A DNA stretch of 64,000 bases from an uncultured Thioclava sp. Lineage in GTDB: Bacteria > Pseudomonadota > Alphaproteobacteria > Rhodobacterales > Rhodobacteraceae. Location: NCBI RefSeq assembly GCF_913064665.1, contig NZ_CAJYBT010000010.1:45917-109916 (forward strand), given 5' to 3'. Position numbers and translations under genes: made by a program. Below the pieces are notes generated by a model. It searched no databases, was not told the DNA's origin, and was given only the letters and a program-made list of their open reading frames with translations. Position 1 is the stretch's first letter; the number at the start of each line of letters is the position of its first letter. Shown here in pieces: positions 18,438-27,286 of this stretch.

Positions 18438-18602
18438 GTCGGCCAGTTCACCTTCTTTTCACCTTTCGCAAACGGAACGTCTCGCGCGCTCTCGCGTTAG
18501 ACGCGACGTCGTGATGGAATGACGTTGCGGCGAAACGCCCGCAAGGGGCTTACGTTCGCGTCACTTAATCGCCAGATTATGGGCAGACGAGGGGGAGGTC
18601 GC

Positions 18603-19229
18603 ATGACCGCAAAACTGTATTGCTTTGGAGAATCGGGCAACGCCTACAAGGCGGCGCTGACGATGGAGCTGGCCGGCTATGACTGGCAGCCACACTATGT
18701 CGACTTCTTCAACGGCGAGTCGCGCAGCCCAGAGTTTCGCGCGCTCAACGAGATGGGCGAGGCCCCTGTTTTCGTCGAGGGCGATCTGACGCTCACACAA
18801 TCCAGCCTGATCCAGCTACATATCGCGGAAAAAACCGGCAAGTTTCTGGCCGATGACCGCAATGAAATGATGCGCTGGCTGTTTTGGGACGCTCAGAAAG
18901 GGTCAGGCCAGCAAGGCAGCTTGCGGTTCTTGATGAACTTCCTGCCCGAGGACAAGCGCCCGACCGAGGCGATCAAATGGCTCAAGGGGCGGGTGCTCGC
19001 CGCGCTGGCCACACTTGAAACCCATATTGAAGGCCGCGACTGGATCGTGGGCAATACCCCGTCAATCGCCGATTTCGCCTGCTGCGGCTATCTCTACTAC
19101 CCCGAGCCTTTCGGCTTCGAGCGTAAAGATTTCCCCAATATCGACCGTTGGTTAGACAGCATCTCTGCCCTGCCCGGTTGGAAACACCCCTATGATTTGA
19201 TGCCCGGCAATCCGTCTGACCGGGCGTGA
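18603..19229 (+). CDS. Glutathione S-transferase family protein
   Basis: A 208-residue two-domain GST: thioredoxin-like N-terminus (AKLYCFGESGNAYKAALTMEL, with the cis-Pro segment GEAPVFVEGDLTLTQSSLI) and an all-helical C-terminus ending in the WIVGNTPSIADFACCGYL N-capping-box region. AGGGGGAGG lies before ATG 18603; the open frame upstream of it lacks a start signal. It is the first gene of an apparent operon with a thiolase (9-base gap) and FadB (11-base gap), so a role in protecting or processing acyl-CoA intermediates is plausible but unproven. Confidence 0.88.
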   Translation: MTAKLYCFGESGNAYKAALTMELAGYDWQPHYVDFFNGESRSPEFRALNEMGEAPVFVEGDLTLTQSSLIQLHIAEKTGKFLADDRNEMMRWLFWDAQKGSGQQGSLRFLMNFLPEDKRPTEAIKWLKGRVLAALATLETHIEGRDWIVGNTPSIADFACCGYLYYPEPFGFERKDFPNIDRWLDSISALPGWKHPYDLMPGNPSDRA

Positions 19230-19238
19230 GGAGGAACC

Positions 19239-20450
19239 ATGACAGACGCCTATATTTATGACGCAGCACGCACCCCGCGTGGCAAGGGCCGCAAGGATGG
19301 ATCGCTGCACGAGGTCACCTCGGTGGCGCTTTCGGCGCGGTTGCTGAACGCGGTCAAAGAGCGCAACGGCCTTGAGGGCCACGCGGTCGAAGACGTGATC
19401 TGGGGCAATGCCACACAGGTCATGGAACAGGGCGGCTGTCTTGCGCGCTCGGCAGTGTTGCTGAGCGATCTTGATGAACGCATCCCCGGCCTGTCGATCA
19501 ACCGCTTTTGCGCCTCGGCGACGGAGGCAGTGAACCTCGCTGCCAACCAGATCAAGGGCGGCGCTGGCAATGGCTATATCGCGGGCGGCGTCGAGATGAT
19601 GAGCCGCGTTGCGATGGGCTCGGACGGGGCGGCGATCGCCGTTGACCCGCAGCTGGCGATGAAAACCTATTTCGTCCCTCAGGGTATTTCGGCTGACATT
19701 ATCGCCACCGAATACGGATTTAGCCGCGAAGACGTGGACGCGCTGGGTGTTGAAAGCCAGCGTCGCGCCATTGAGGCGATCAAGGACAACCGCTTTGCCA
19801 AATCGATCGTGCCAGTTCTCGATCAGAACGGCTTGGTCATTCTTGATCACGACGAGTTCCCGCGTCCGGGCACCACGATGGAAACCTTGGGCGCGCTGAA
19901 ACCGAGCTTCAAGGATATGGGCGAGGTAATGCCGGGCTTCGATAAAATCGCGATGCTGAAATACCCGCATCTCGATCACATCAACCACGTCCACCATGCG
20001 GGCAACTCCTCGGGCATCGTGGATGGTGCCTCGGCGATCCTGATTGGCAACAAGGAATTCGGCGAGGCGCATGGCCTCAAGCCCCGCGCCCGCATCCGCG
20101 CCACCGCCAAGATCGGCACCGACCCCACGATCATGCTGACTGGCCCCGTGCCAGTGACCGAGAAGATCCTGAAAGACAGCGGCATGTCGATTTCCGACAT
20201 CGACCTGTTCGAGGTCAACGAGGCCTTCGCCGCGGTCGTGCTGCGCTTCATGCAGTTCTTCAATGTCGATGCGAGCAAGGTGAACGTGAATGGCGGCGCG
20301 ATCGCGCTGGGTCATCCGCTGGGCGCGACAGGCGCAATCATCATCGGCACGCTTCTGGATGAACTGGAACGGCGCGACCTGAGCACTGGTCTGGCAACGC
20401 TTTGCGTGGCCTCCGGCATGGGTGCGGCCACCATCATCGAGCGCGTGTGA
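19239..20450 (+). CDS. fadA: Acetyl-CoA C-acyltransferase (thiolase, FadA type)
   Basis: Cleaves 3-ketoacyl-CoA to acetyl-CoA and a shortened acyl-CoA. The 403-residue protein has the three thiolase active-site blocks: the nucleophilic Cys in INRFCASATEAVN near residue 90, the VNEAFAAV block, and NGGAIALGHPLGATGA with the C-terminal general-base Cys in LCVASGMGAA. GAGGA lies just before the ATG. It sits between the GST gene and fadB with very short gaps, forming a beta-oxidation operon. Confidence 0.95.
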   Translation: MTDAYIYDAARTPRGKGRKDGSLHEVTSVALSARLLNAVKERNGLEGHAVEDVIWGNATQVMEQGGCLARSAVLLSDLDERIPGLSINRFCASATEAVNLAANQIKGGAGNGYIAGGVEMMSRVAMGSDGAAIAVDPQLAMKTYFVPQGISADIIATEYGFSREDVDALGVESQRRAIEAIKDNRFAKSIVPVLDQNGLVILDHDEFPRPGTTMETLGALKPSFKDMGEVMPGFDKIAMLKYPHLDHINHVHHAGNSSGIVDGASAILIGNKEFGEAHGLKPRARIRATAKIGTDPTIMLTGPVPVTEKILKDSGMSISDIDLFEVNEAFAAVVLRFMQFFNVDASKVNVNGGAIALGHPLGATGAIIIGTLLDELERRDLSTGLATLCVASGMGAATIIERV

Positions 20451-20461
20451 GGGAGGGACAA

Positions 20462-22651
20462 ATGGCTGATTTCAAATACGAACTGGGCAGCGACGGCGTT
20501 GCCATCATCACTTGGGACGTGCCCGAGAAATCAATGAACGTGATGAGCATGGAGGGGTTCAAACTCCTCGATAGCTTCATCGACACCGCGCTGGCCGATG
20601 ACGCCTGCAAGGGCGTGGTCATCACCTCGGGCAAGCCCGATTTCGCGGGCGGGATGGATCTCAACGTCATCGCGCAGATGCGCGAAGGCGGCGCGCAGGC
20701 GATCTTTGATGGCGTGATGAGCATGCACCACGTCCTGCGCAAGATTGAGCGCGCCGGGATGGACCCGAAGACCAACAAAGGCGGCAAGCCGATTGCAGCC
20801 GCCCTACCCGGCACTGCGCTTGGGATCGGGCTGGAACTGCCGCTCTCGACCCATCGCATCTTTGCCGCCGACAATCCCAAGGCCAAGATCGGCCTGCCCG
20901 AAATCATGGTCGGCATCTTCCCCGGCGGTGGCGGCACGACCCGTCTCGCGCGCAAGCTTGGTGCGATGGTCGCGGCCCCCTTCCTGCTGGAAGGCAAGCT
21001 GTCTGACCCGAAAAAGGCCAAAGCTGCTGGCCTGATCGACGAAGTGGTCGATGATCCGGTCGCGGCTGCGAAAGACTGGGTGCTTAACGCCAAGGACGCC
21101 GATCTGGTGAAACCGTGGGATGCCAAGGGCTACAAAATGCCCGGCGGCGCGCCCTATCACCCGGCGGGTTTCATGACCTTCGTTGGGGCTTCCGCGATGG
21201 TGCATGGCAAGACCGCAGGCGTCTACCCTGCCGCCAAGGCGCTGCTGAGCGCGGTTTACGAGGGCGCGCTGGTGCCCTTTGATCAGGCCATCAAGATCGA
21301 GGCGCGCTGGTTCACCAATGTGCTGCTCAACCCGTCCTCGACGGCGATGATCCGGTCGCTCTTCATCAACAAGGGCGCGCTGGAAAAAGGCGCGAACCGT
21401 CCGGACGCCCCCGATCAGACCGTGAAAAAGGTCGGCATTCTGGGTGCGGGCATGATGGGGGCCGGGATTGCCTATGTCAGCGCCGTGGCCGGGATCGAAG
21501 TCGTGCTGATCGACAACGCCCAAGAGGCCGCCGATCGCGGGAAATCCTATTCCGAGGGCATTCTCGACAAGGGGATTTCGCGTAAGAAGGTCACCGAAGA
21601 GAAGAAAGCCCAAGTGCTGGGCCGCATCACCGCGACCACCGATTACGCCGCCCTTGAGGGCTGCGATCTGATCGTCGAGGCGGTGTTCGAGGATATGGGC
21701 GTCAAGGCCGAGGTCACCAAGAAGACCGAAGCCGTGATCTCGTCGGATGCGATCTTCGCCACCAACACCTCGACCCTGCCGATCACCGAACTGGCCAAGG
21801 CCAGCGCGCGTCCCGAGCAGTTCATCGGCATTCACTTCTTCTCGCCGGTGGACAAGATGCTGTTGGTCGAGATCATCAAGGGGGCGAAAACCGGGCCGGT
21901 GGCCGTGGCCAAGGCGCTCGATTTCGTGCGCCAGATCCGCAAGACGCCGATCGTCGTGAACGATGCGCGCTTCTTCTATGCCAACCGCTGCATCATTCCC
22001 TATATCAACGAAGGTATTCGGATGCTGGCAGAGGGCGTGAACCCGACACTGGTTGAACATGCCGCGACACAGGTGGGTCTGCCGTTGGGGCCGCTGCAAC
22101 TGGTGGATGAGACCTCGATTGATCTGGGCGTCAAAATCGCCAAGGCGACCAAGGCGGCGATGGGCGATGCCTACCCGGATGGGGCCGTCGACGATGTGCT
22201 GTTCTGGATGGCCGATCAGGGCCGGATGGGGCGCAAATCCAATGCGGGCTTTTACGAGTATGACGACAAGGGCAAGCGTCAGGGCCTTTGGTCCGGGCTC
22301 GATGCCAAATTCCCGCGCGCCGATGAGCAGCCTGATGTGCATCACGTCCAGCACCGCTTGCTGATGGCGCAGGTTCTCGAGGCCGTGCGCGCGTTTGAAC
22401 AAGGCGTGCTGGAAGATATCCGCGAGGGAGACGTGGGCGCGATCTTGGGCTGGGGCTTTGCGCCGTGGTCGGGTGGCCCGTTCTCTTGGCTCGATATCCT
22501 CGGCGCGGGGAAAGCGGTCGAGATTTGCGACGCGCTGACCGCCCAATACGGTACGCGCTTTGAGGCTCCGGCCCTGCTGCGCGACATCGCCGCCAAGGGC
22601 GACACGTTCTATGGCCGCTTTGGCAAAGGTCAGGCTGCGAAAGCCGCCTGA
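20462..22651 (+). CDS. fadB: Fatty-acid oxidation multienzyme protein (enoyl-CoA hydratase / 3-hydroxyacyl-CoA dehydrogenase)
   Basis: A 729-residue fusion that hydrates enoyl-CoA and oxidises the 3-hydroxyacyl-CoA with NAD. Residues 1-290 form the crotonase domain (DFAGGMDLNVI oxyanion segment, LPEIMVGIFPGGGGTTRLAR). Residues about 330-510 form the dinucleotide domain (VGILGAGMMGAGIAYVSA), with FATNTSTLPI and IGIHFFSPV, followed by two C-terminal dehydrogenase repeats. GGGAGGGA precedes the ATG. The partner thiolase is directly upstream, as in the FadAB complex, though gene order is FadA first. Confidence 0.96.
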   Translation: MADFKYELGSDGVAIITWDVPEKSMNVMSMEGFKLLDSFIDTALADDACKGVVITSGKPDFAGGMDLNVIAQMREGGAQAIFDGVMSMHHVLRKIERAGMDPKTNKGGKPIAAALPGTALGIGLELPLSTHRIFAADNPKAKIGLPEIMVGIFPGGGGTTRLARKLGAMVAAPFLLEGKLSDPKKAKAAGLIDEVVDDPVAAAKDWVLNAKDADLVKPWDAKGYKMPGGAPYHPAGFMTFVGASAMVHGKTAGVYPAAKALLSAVYEGALVPFDQAIKIEARWFTNVLLNPSSTAMIRSLFINKGALEKGANRPDAPDQTVKKVGILGAGMMGAGIAYVSAVAGIEVVLIDNAQEAADRGKSYSEGILDKGISRKKVTEEKKAQVLGRITATTDYAALEGCDLIVEAVFEDMGVKAEVTKKTEAVISSDAIFATNTSTLPITELAKASARPEQFIGIHFFSPVDKMLLVEIIKGAKTGPVAVAKALDFVRQIRKTPIVVNDARFFYANRCIIPYINEGIRMLAEGVNPTLVEHAATQVGLPLGPLQLVDETSIDLGVKIAKATKAAMGDAYPDGAVDDVLFWMADQGRMGRKSNAGFYEYDDKGKRQGLWSGLDAKFPRADEQPDVHHVQHRLLMAQVLEAVRAFEQGVLEDIREGDVGAILGWGFAPWSGGPFSWLDILGAGKAVEICDALTAQYGTRFEAPALLRDIAAKGDTFYGRFGKGQAAKAA

Positions 22652-22712
22652 TCGCGACACGACAGACCGGGGCAAGGCGCGGTTCCCTGCTATTGCCCGG
22701 GTCAATATGAAG

Positions 22713-22743
22713 CGCCGGGGTCTGCAAAGGCCCCGGCGTTTTC
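22713..22743 (+). terminator. Terminator of the fad operon
   Basis: CGCCGGGGTC and GGCCCCGGCG flank a short loop, followed by TTTTC; strong rho-independent terminator 61 bases after fadB. Confidence 0.88.
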
Positions 22744-22768
22744 ATGCCGCCAAACCCGCAAACGCAAA

Positions 22769-22796
22769 CCGCCGCGCCCATTTCAGGGCGCGGCGG
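22769..22796 (-). terminator. GC hairpin after the Hint gene
   Basis: CCGCCGCGCCC and GGGCGCGGCGG form an 11-bp stem with a six-base loop, 26 bases downstream of the minus-strand Hint gene. The following T-tract is short (GGTTTGCG), so termination on that strand is likely but not certain. Confidence 0.55.
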
Positions 22797-22822
22797 CTTT
22801 GACTATCGGAAAAGCGGAGCGC

Positions 22823-23491
22823 TTATTCAGCGGCGTAAGCGTAGCTTTGGGCAATCATATCTTCGGCGATCATCTCCGCCACGATCGAGCGCGCCATTTC
22901 CAACGGCAGCGCCTCATACATTGCGGGGGGCGGCGCGATCATCGCATTCAAGCTGCACGCATCAACCGAGCTGCAATGGATCATGCTGGTGCCATTGGCG
23001 TAGATCACCTCGTCGCGGGCAAATTCCAGCACGACAATTTCAACCTTTTGGTGCGGCGTGATGCGGTCAATTCCGCGATAGCCCTCAAGGGCGGCCGCCC
23101 GGACTAGCGCAAAGGGGTCGCCAAACACCGCCTCGGCCATATCGCTTTCGACAAGAACGGTTTGCTCGGGCAGCAAAAGCATCGCGTAGGCATTGCCCAA
23201 CGCGCCGACGGGAACGGCGAGCGGCTGCAAATGACGCGGGCAGGAATTTGAGCCAAGCCAAAACTGCGTGCGCTTGACGGCCACCACCGGGCGCGCACCG
23301 TGATCAAATGTCATCACCATGTCGCCCGCCACGATCCCCTCGACCGGGCGCCAGCCCATCTCGGTCGCAATCCGCGTGCCCGCCACAATCCCCCCGCTCT
23401 GGTTCACACCCGAGGCATGGCCCGAGGCGTTCGAAAAAATCTCGTCGAATTCGACAGCGTCGTTCCAAGCATTAGCGGCAGATGCGAACAT
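22823..23491 (-). CDS. Hint-domain (Hint_2) protein
   Basis: A 222-residue protein of the Rhodobacterales Hint_2 family, related to the self-splicing Hedgehog/intein fold. The fold is signalled by VAGTRIATEMGWRPVEGIVAGDMVMTF near residue 36 and GALGNAYAMLLLPEQTVLVESD near residue 100. The position just before AGTRIAT, where processing Hint domains carry the nucleophilic Cys, reads Gly-Ile-Val, so autoprocessing is unlikely. No signal peptide is visible. It is a single gene. Many relatives exist in this order, with unknown function. Confidence 0.78.
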   Translation of the reverse strand: MFASAANAWNDAVEFDEIFSNASGHASGVNQSGGIVAGTRIATEMGWRPVEGIVAGDMVMTFDHGARPVVAVKRTQFWLGSNSCPRHLQPLAVPVGALGNAYAMLLLPEQTVLVESDMAEAVFGDPFALVRAAALEGYRGIDRITPHQKVEIVVLEFARDEVIYANGTSMIHCSSVDACSLNAMIAPPPAMYEALPLEMARSIVAEMIAEDMIAQSYAYAAE

Positions 23492-23681
23492 ATCCGTCTT
23501 CCTTCTGAAAAACCCCGAAGGGGGCGTTTGCCGATGCGTTCAGTCCAAGCGATTCCCGAGATGTTTCGTGGGCGAGAAAACGGCGCAACAAAGGCATTGC
23601 GGCGAAGATCTGAACAGTTCAGGCAACATTCGCGTGATTGCTGCTTTAGAGGGTGCAATCAGCCACTTATTCGCTAACGGA

Positions 23682-24329
23682 TTAAAAAGAATACCCAAAG
23701 CGCGCGATGTCAGGTGCGCAAAGCCGCGCGACGAGCGCATGATCGGCGTCGCTGTAATAGCGCCGCCAGTCGCGTGCTCGGCTTGATTCATTGGCCCGCG
23801 CAAAGGGGGTAATGGCGAAACCCAGATGCGCCTCTAGGGGCGCGGCGTCTTGTTCGACATGCTCAAGGCGGAGGAACAGATCGCATCGCTCGGCCCCGTC
23901 CGGCCCGCGCATATAGCTACCATAGGGCGCCGCCCCAATCGACGCCTGCATCTGCGGAGCCGCCAAAAACCCCGAGAAATCCTGCGCCTTGGCCAGCGTC
24001 ACCGCCGGGTGGTCAAAGCTTTGCACGCGCAGCCAGTGATAATAGCTCACCAACCGATCCCACGGATTGCGCACCAGCGTGAAGGTGAAATAGCTGTGCG
24101 CCTCGGACGCGTCATACAGCCCGATCCCATCCGCCAGCGTGCTGTGCTTCCACAACCGCCCCGCCGTTTGCGCCCCCGCCAGCCGCCCCTTGCGGCGGCG
24201 CGCCTTGGGCGTATCCCCGATCAGGATATCGTCGGCCATGGCGCGCGCCTCCAGCGCCAGCGCCAGCGCTGTGCCCCCCGTCTTGGGGATATGAACAAAG
24301 ATATAGCGGCGGCCATGCGAGACGATCAT
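23682..24329 (-). CDS. Sulfotransferase-family protein
   Basis: A 215-residue protein resembling the Sulfotransfer_2 family, which transfers sulfate from PAPS. The 5'-phosphosulfate loop is VHIPKTGGTAL near residue 12, and the 3'-phosphate-binding segment is TLVRNPWDRLVSYYHW near residue 85. The start ATG 24329 (MIVSHGRRYIFVHIPKTGG) was chosen because the conserved fold begins there; the frame remains open for 79 codons upstream, overlapping the divergent ligase gene. The acceptor is unknown; a surface polysaccharide is a reasonable guess. There is no operon partner. Confidence 0.82.
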   Translation of the reverse strand: MIVSHGRRYIFVHIPKTGGTALALALEARAMADDILIGDTPKARRRKGRLAGAQTAGRLWKHSTLADGIGLYDASEAHSYFTFTLVRNPWDRLVSYYHWLRVQSFDHPAVTLAKAQDFSGFLAAPQMQASIGAAPYGSYMRGPDGAERCDLFLRLEHVEQDAAPLEAHLGFAITPFARANESSRARDWRRYYSDADHALVARLCAPDIARFGYSF

Positions 24330-24436
24330 AGGCGCAACTCTAGTGGCAAGTGTGATCGACGAAAAGCGCCACGCCCCCTTCACATTCCTGCGCGAGAGGC
24401 GATAAATGCGCAAGGATATTACCGGAGGAGGATTGC

Positions 24437-26074
24437 ATGGGCTGGCTTGCCGACGAAACAGGGCTGGAGAAATGCGCGGCGAACTATGTTGCGCTGACGC
24501 CCTTGTCCCATCTGAACCGCGCCCTCGAGGTCTTTCCCGAACGCACCGCGCTGATCTACGGGACACGCCAGCTGTCTTACGTCGATTACCACGCGCGCGT
24601 CAGCCAGCTTGCCTCGGCGCTCAGGGCGCGCGGGATTGAGCCGGGCGATGTGGTGGCCACGCTGCTGCCAAACACCCTGCCCCAGGTCGAGGCCCATTTC
24701 GGCGTGCCCGCCTGCGGGGCGATCCTAAATGCGATCAACACCCGGCTCGATGTGGCAACCATCGCCTATATCTTTGAACATGGCGGCGCGAAAATCGTGC
24801 TGTGCGACACCGCGTTTTTGCCACTTGCCGAAGAGGCGCTCAAGGCGATGTCCGGCCCCGCACCCCAGATCATTGAGGTCGCCGACCCCGAGCACGGGTT
24901 CGAGCCGACTGGCCATTATCTGGAATACGAGGATCTGCTGGCCAAAGGCGACCCGCTATTTGACTGGATCATGCCGCAGGATGAATGGGAGAGCATCGCG
25001 CTCAACTATACTTCGGGCACGACGGGGCGCCCCAAGGGCGTTGTCTATCACCATCGCGGCGCGCATCTGTCCACCATTGGCAATATGATCGCGTGGCGGA
25101 TGCAGCTTTACCCGGTGCTGCTGACCATCGTGCCGCTGTTTCACTGCAATAGCTGGACCCATGCCTGGATGGTGCCGATGCTTGGGGGCACGGTGGTATG
25201 CTGCCGCGATGTCACCGCCAAAGCGATCTATGACGCGATCGCCGATCATGGCGTGAGCCATTTCGGCGGCGCGCCGATCGTTCTCAACACCATCGTCAAC
25301 GCCAAGGAATCCGACCGCCGCGCCTTTGATCATACCGTCGAAGTGTTCACCGCAGGCGCACCGCCCCCCGCCTCGACCCTCGCCGCGGTCGAACCGCTCG
25401 GCTTCAACGTCACGCAAACCTACGGGCTGACAGAGACCTACGGCCCCTCGGTCGAATGCACGTGGAAACCCGCGTGGGAGAGCGCCGCGGCCGAGGAACG
25501 CGCCAGTCTCAAGGCGCGCACCGGCATGATGATGGCGATGATGGAGACCGTGACCGTGCATGATCACGGCAGTGAGGTGGCGCGCGATGCCTCGCATCTG
25601 GGCGAGATCGTGATGCGCGGCAATATGGTGATGAAGGGCTATTACAAGAATCCGCAAGCCACCCGCGAAGCGTTTGAGGGCGGCGTGTTCCATTCCGGCG
25701 ATATCGCGTTTCTACACGAAGACGGCTACATCAAGATCACGGATCGCGCGAAGGACATCATCATTTCGGGGGGCGAAAACGTCTCGTCGGTAGAGGTCGA
25801 GGGCGTGATCGCCGCCCATCCGGCCGTGTCGCTGGCCTCGGTCGTGGCCAAGCCGGACGAGAAATGGGGCGAGGTGCCCTGCGCGTTTGTCGAGCTCAAA
25901 GACGGGGCCGAGGCCACCGAGGCCGAGATCATCCAGTTCTGCCGCGAACGCCTTGCGGGTTTCAAGACGCCCAAGCGCGTGATCTTTGCCGATCTGCCCA
26001 AGACATCGACCGGCAAGATTCAGAAATTCGAACTGCGCGCCGTGGCCAAACTGCTGGATCAGGACCAAGGCTGA
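24437..26074 (+). CDS. AMP-forming acyl-CoA ligase (medium-chain / DmdB-like)
   Basis: Activates a carboxylic acid to its CoA thioester with ATP. The 545-residue protein has the adenylate-forming signatures: P-loop YTSGTTGRPKGVVYHH near residue 190, TQTYGLTETYGP near 335, the hinge GDIAFLHEDGYIKITDRAKD and the C-terminal catalytic Lys in PKTSTGKIQKFEL. The size and the MxWKPAWE-type insertion match the ligase group containing DmdB (methylmercaptopropionate-CoA ligase), but short/medium-chain fatty acids are equally possible. GGAGGAGG lies before the ATG. It is monocistronic. Confidence 0.88.
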   Translation: MGWLADETGLEKCAANYVALTPLSHLNRALEVFPERTALIYGTRQLSYVDYHARVSQLASALRARGIEPGDVVATLLPNTLPQVEAHFGVPACGAILNAINTRLDVATIAYIFEHGGAKIVLCDTAFLPLAEEALKAMSGPAPQIIEVADPEHGFEPTGHYLEYEDLLAKGDPLFDWIMPQDEWESIALNYTSGTTGRPKGVVYHHRGAHLSTIGNMIAWRMQLYPVLLTIVPLFHCNSWTHAWMVPMLGGTVVCCRDVTAKAIYDAIADHGVSHFGGAPIVLNTIVNAKESDRRAFDHTVEVFTAGAPPPASTLAAVEPLGFNVTQTYGLTETYGPSVECTWKPAWESAAAEERASLKARTGMMMAMMETVTVHDHGSEVARDASHLGEIVMRGNMVMKGYYKNPQATREAFEGGVFHSGDIAFLHEDGYIKITDRAKDIIISGGENVSSVEVEGVIAAHPAVSLASVVAKPDEKWGEVPCAFVELKDGAEATEAEIIQFCRERLAGFKTPKRVIFADLPKTSTGKIQKFELRAVAKLLDQDQG

Positions 26075-26197
26075 GCTTGGGCGCGGCGCGGAGTGGTCTG
26101 CGCCGCCAAATCCGGCATCTGGCCAAACCCGGCATCTGATTGACGCATCGGCAGGATCGGCTATCCTGCACGTCAACAAGAGCAGTAACAGGTCCCA

Positions 26198-27217
26198 ATG
26201 ACCGCCCTAAGCGAATATGACCGTCTTGAAGCCGTGGGGCTTTGGCGCGCCGATCCTGAGGCGCAGCGCCGCGAGGTGATTGTATCGCTGGGCGATGCAA
26301 GCCTCGTGATTTCTGAAACCAAGGCGGGCGCGGCCCTGGCCCATTGGTCACTGCCTGCGATGATCCGGCGCAACCCGGGCGCGCACCCTGCGATTTACGC
26401 GCCATCTGACGAGCCGGGCGAAAGCTTGGAGCTTGAAGATGAGGTGATGATCGCCGCGATCGAAAAGGTCCATGTGATCATCGAGTCCCATCGCCCCCAT
26501 CCGGGCCGTTTGCGCTCATTCCTGATCGGCGGCGTTGTGCTGTGCGTTGGCGCAGCGGCGCTGTTCTGGCTGCCCGGCGCGCTGGTCGATCATGCCGCGC
26601 GCATCACCCCAATGGCCAAACGTATCGAGATCGGGCGCAAACTTTTGGCGGAGCTCTCCACGATGACGGGCCAGCCCTGCGCAAGCCCACCCGGCGAACA
26701 GGCCCTCGCTGTCCTGTCCAAGCGCCTGCCCGGCCATGACACAATCGTCGTGCTGCCCGAGGCATTAAAGGGCGCGCGGTTACTGCCCGGCAAGCTGGCC
26801 GTGATCGGGCGCAATACCATCGAGGGCCCCGACACCCCCGAGGTCGTTGCTGGCTATCTGATCTCGACAGAAGACGGCGCTGCCGGGCAATCGCCGCTCA
26901 AACAGATGCTGGGCGCGCTGGGACCGGCGGCGGCGTTGCGCCTGCTGACCACGGGCAATCTGCCCGATAGCGGCATCACCTCTTACGCTGAACAATTGCT
27001 GCGCGAGCAACCGACACCGCCTGCCACCGACGGCTTGTTGCGCGCCTTTCGTACGGCCGGAGTTAGCTCTACCCCGTATGCCTACGCGCTTGATCCGACA
27101 GGAGAAACCGTTCTGGGCCTGATTGAGGCTGACCCGTTCAAGGGGGAGCCCTCACCGCGTCCCGTTCTGCCTGATGCACAATGGGTCGCGTTGCAAGACA
27201 TCTGCACGGGGCGCTAA
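26198..27217 (+). CDS. Single-pass membrane protein of unknown function
   Basis: A 339-residue protein. Residues 1-100 are a soluble cytoplasmic domain with REVIVSLGDASLVISE and an acidic stretch; one membrane helix (FLIGGVVLCVGAAALFWLPGALV) spans about 108-130; the remaining 200 residues would be periplasmic, with MAKRIEIGRKLLAELSTMTGQPC and a segment (DTIVVLPEALKGARLLPGKLAVIGRNTIEG) that recalls the metal-free cores of membrane-bound peptidase-like proteins, but no HExxH is present. I do not recognise the family. It is bounded by a strong terminator. Confidence 0.75.
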   Translation: MTALSEYDRLEAVGLWRADPEAQRREVIVSLGDASLVISETKAGAALAHWSLPAMIRRNPGAHPAIYAPSDEPGESLELEDEVMIAAIEKVHVIIESHRPHPGRLRSFLIGGVVLCVGAAALFWLPGALVDHAARITPMAKRIEIGRKLLAELSTMTGQPCASPPGEQALAVLSKRLPGHDTIVVLPEALKGARLLPGKLAVIGRNTIEGPDTPEVVAGYLISTEDGAAGQSPLKQMLGALGPAAALRLLTTGNLPDSGITSYAEQLLREQPTPPATDGLLRAFRTAGVSSTPYAYALDPTGETVLGLIEADPFKGEPSPRPVLPDAQWVALQDICTGR

Positions 27218-27236
27218 CCCACGCATCCCGGTTACA

Positions 27237-27265
27237 AAAAGGCGGCCCGCTTGGACCGCCGTTTT
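27237..27265. terminator. Bidirectional terminator
   Basis: AAAAGGCGG and CCGCCGTTTT form a stem with T-runs on both strands. It lies between the convergent membrane-protein and SPOR-protein genes and can serve both. Confidence 0.8.
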
Positions 27266-27286
27266 CATTTGTGTTGATGCCTGAGC

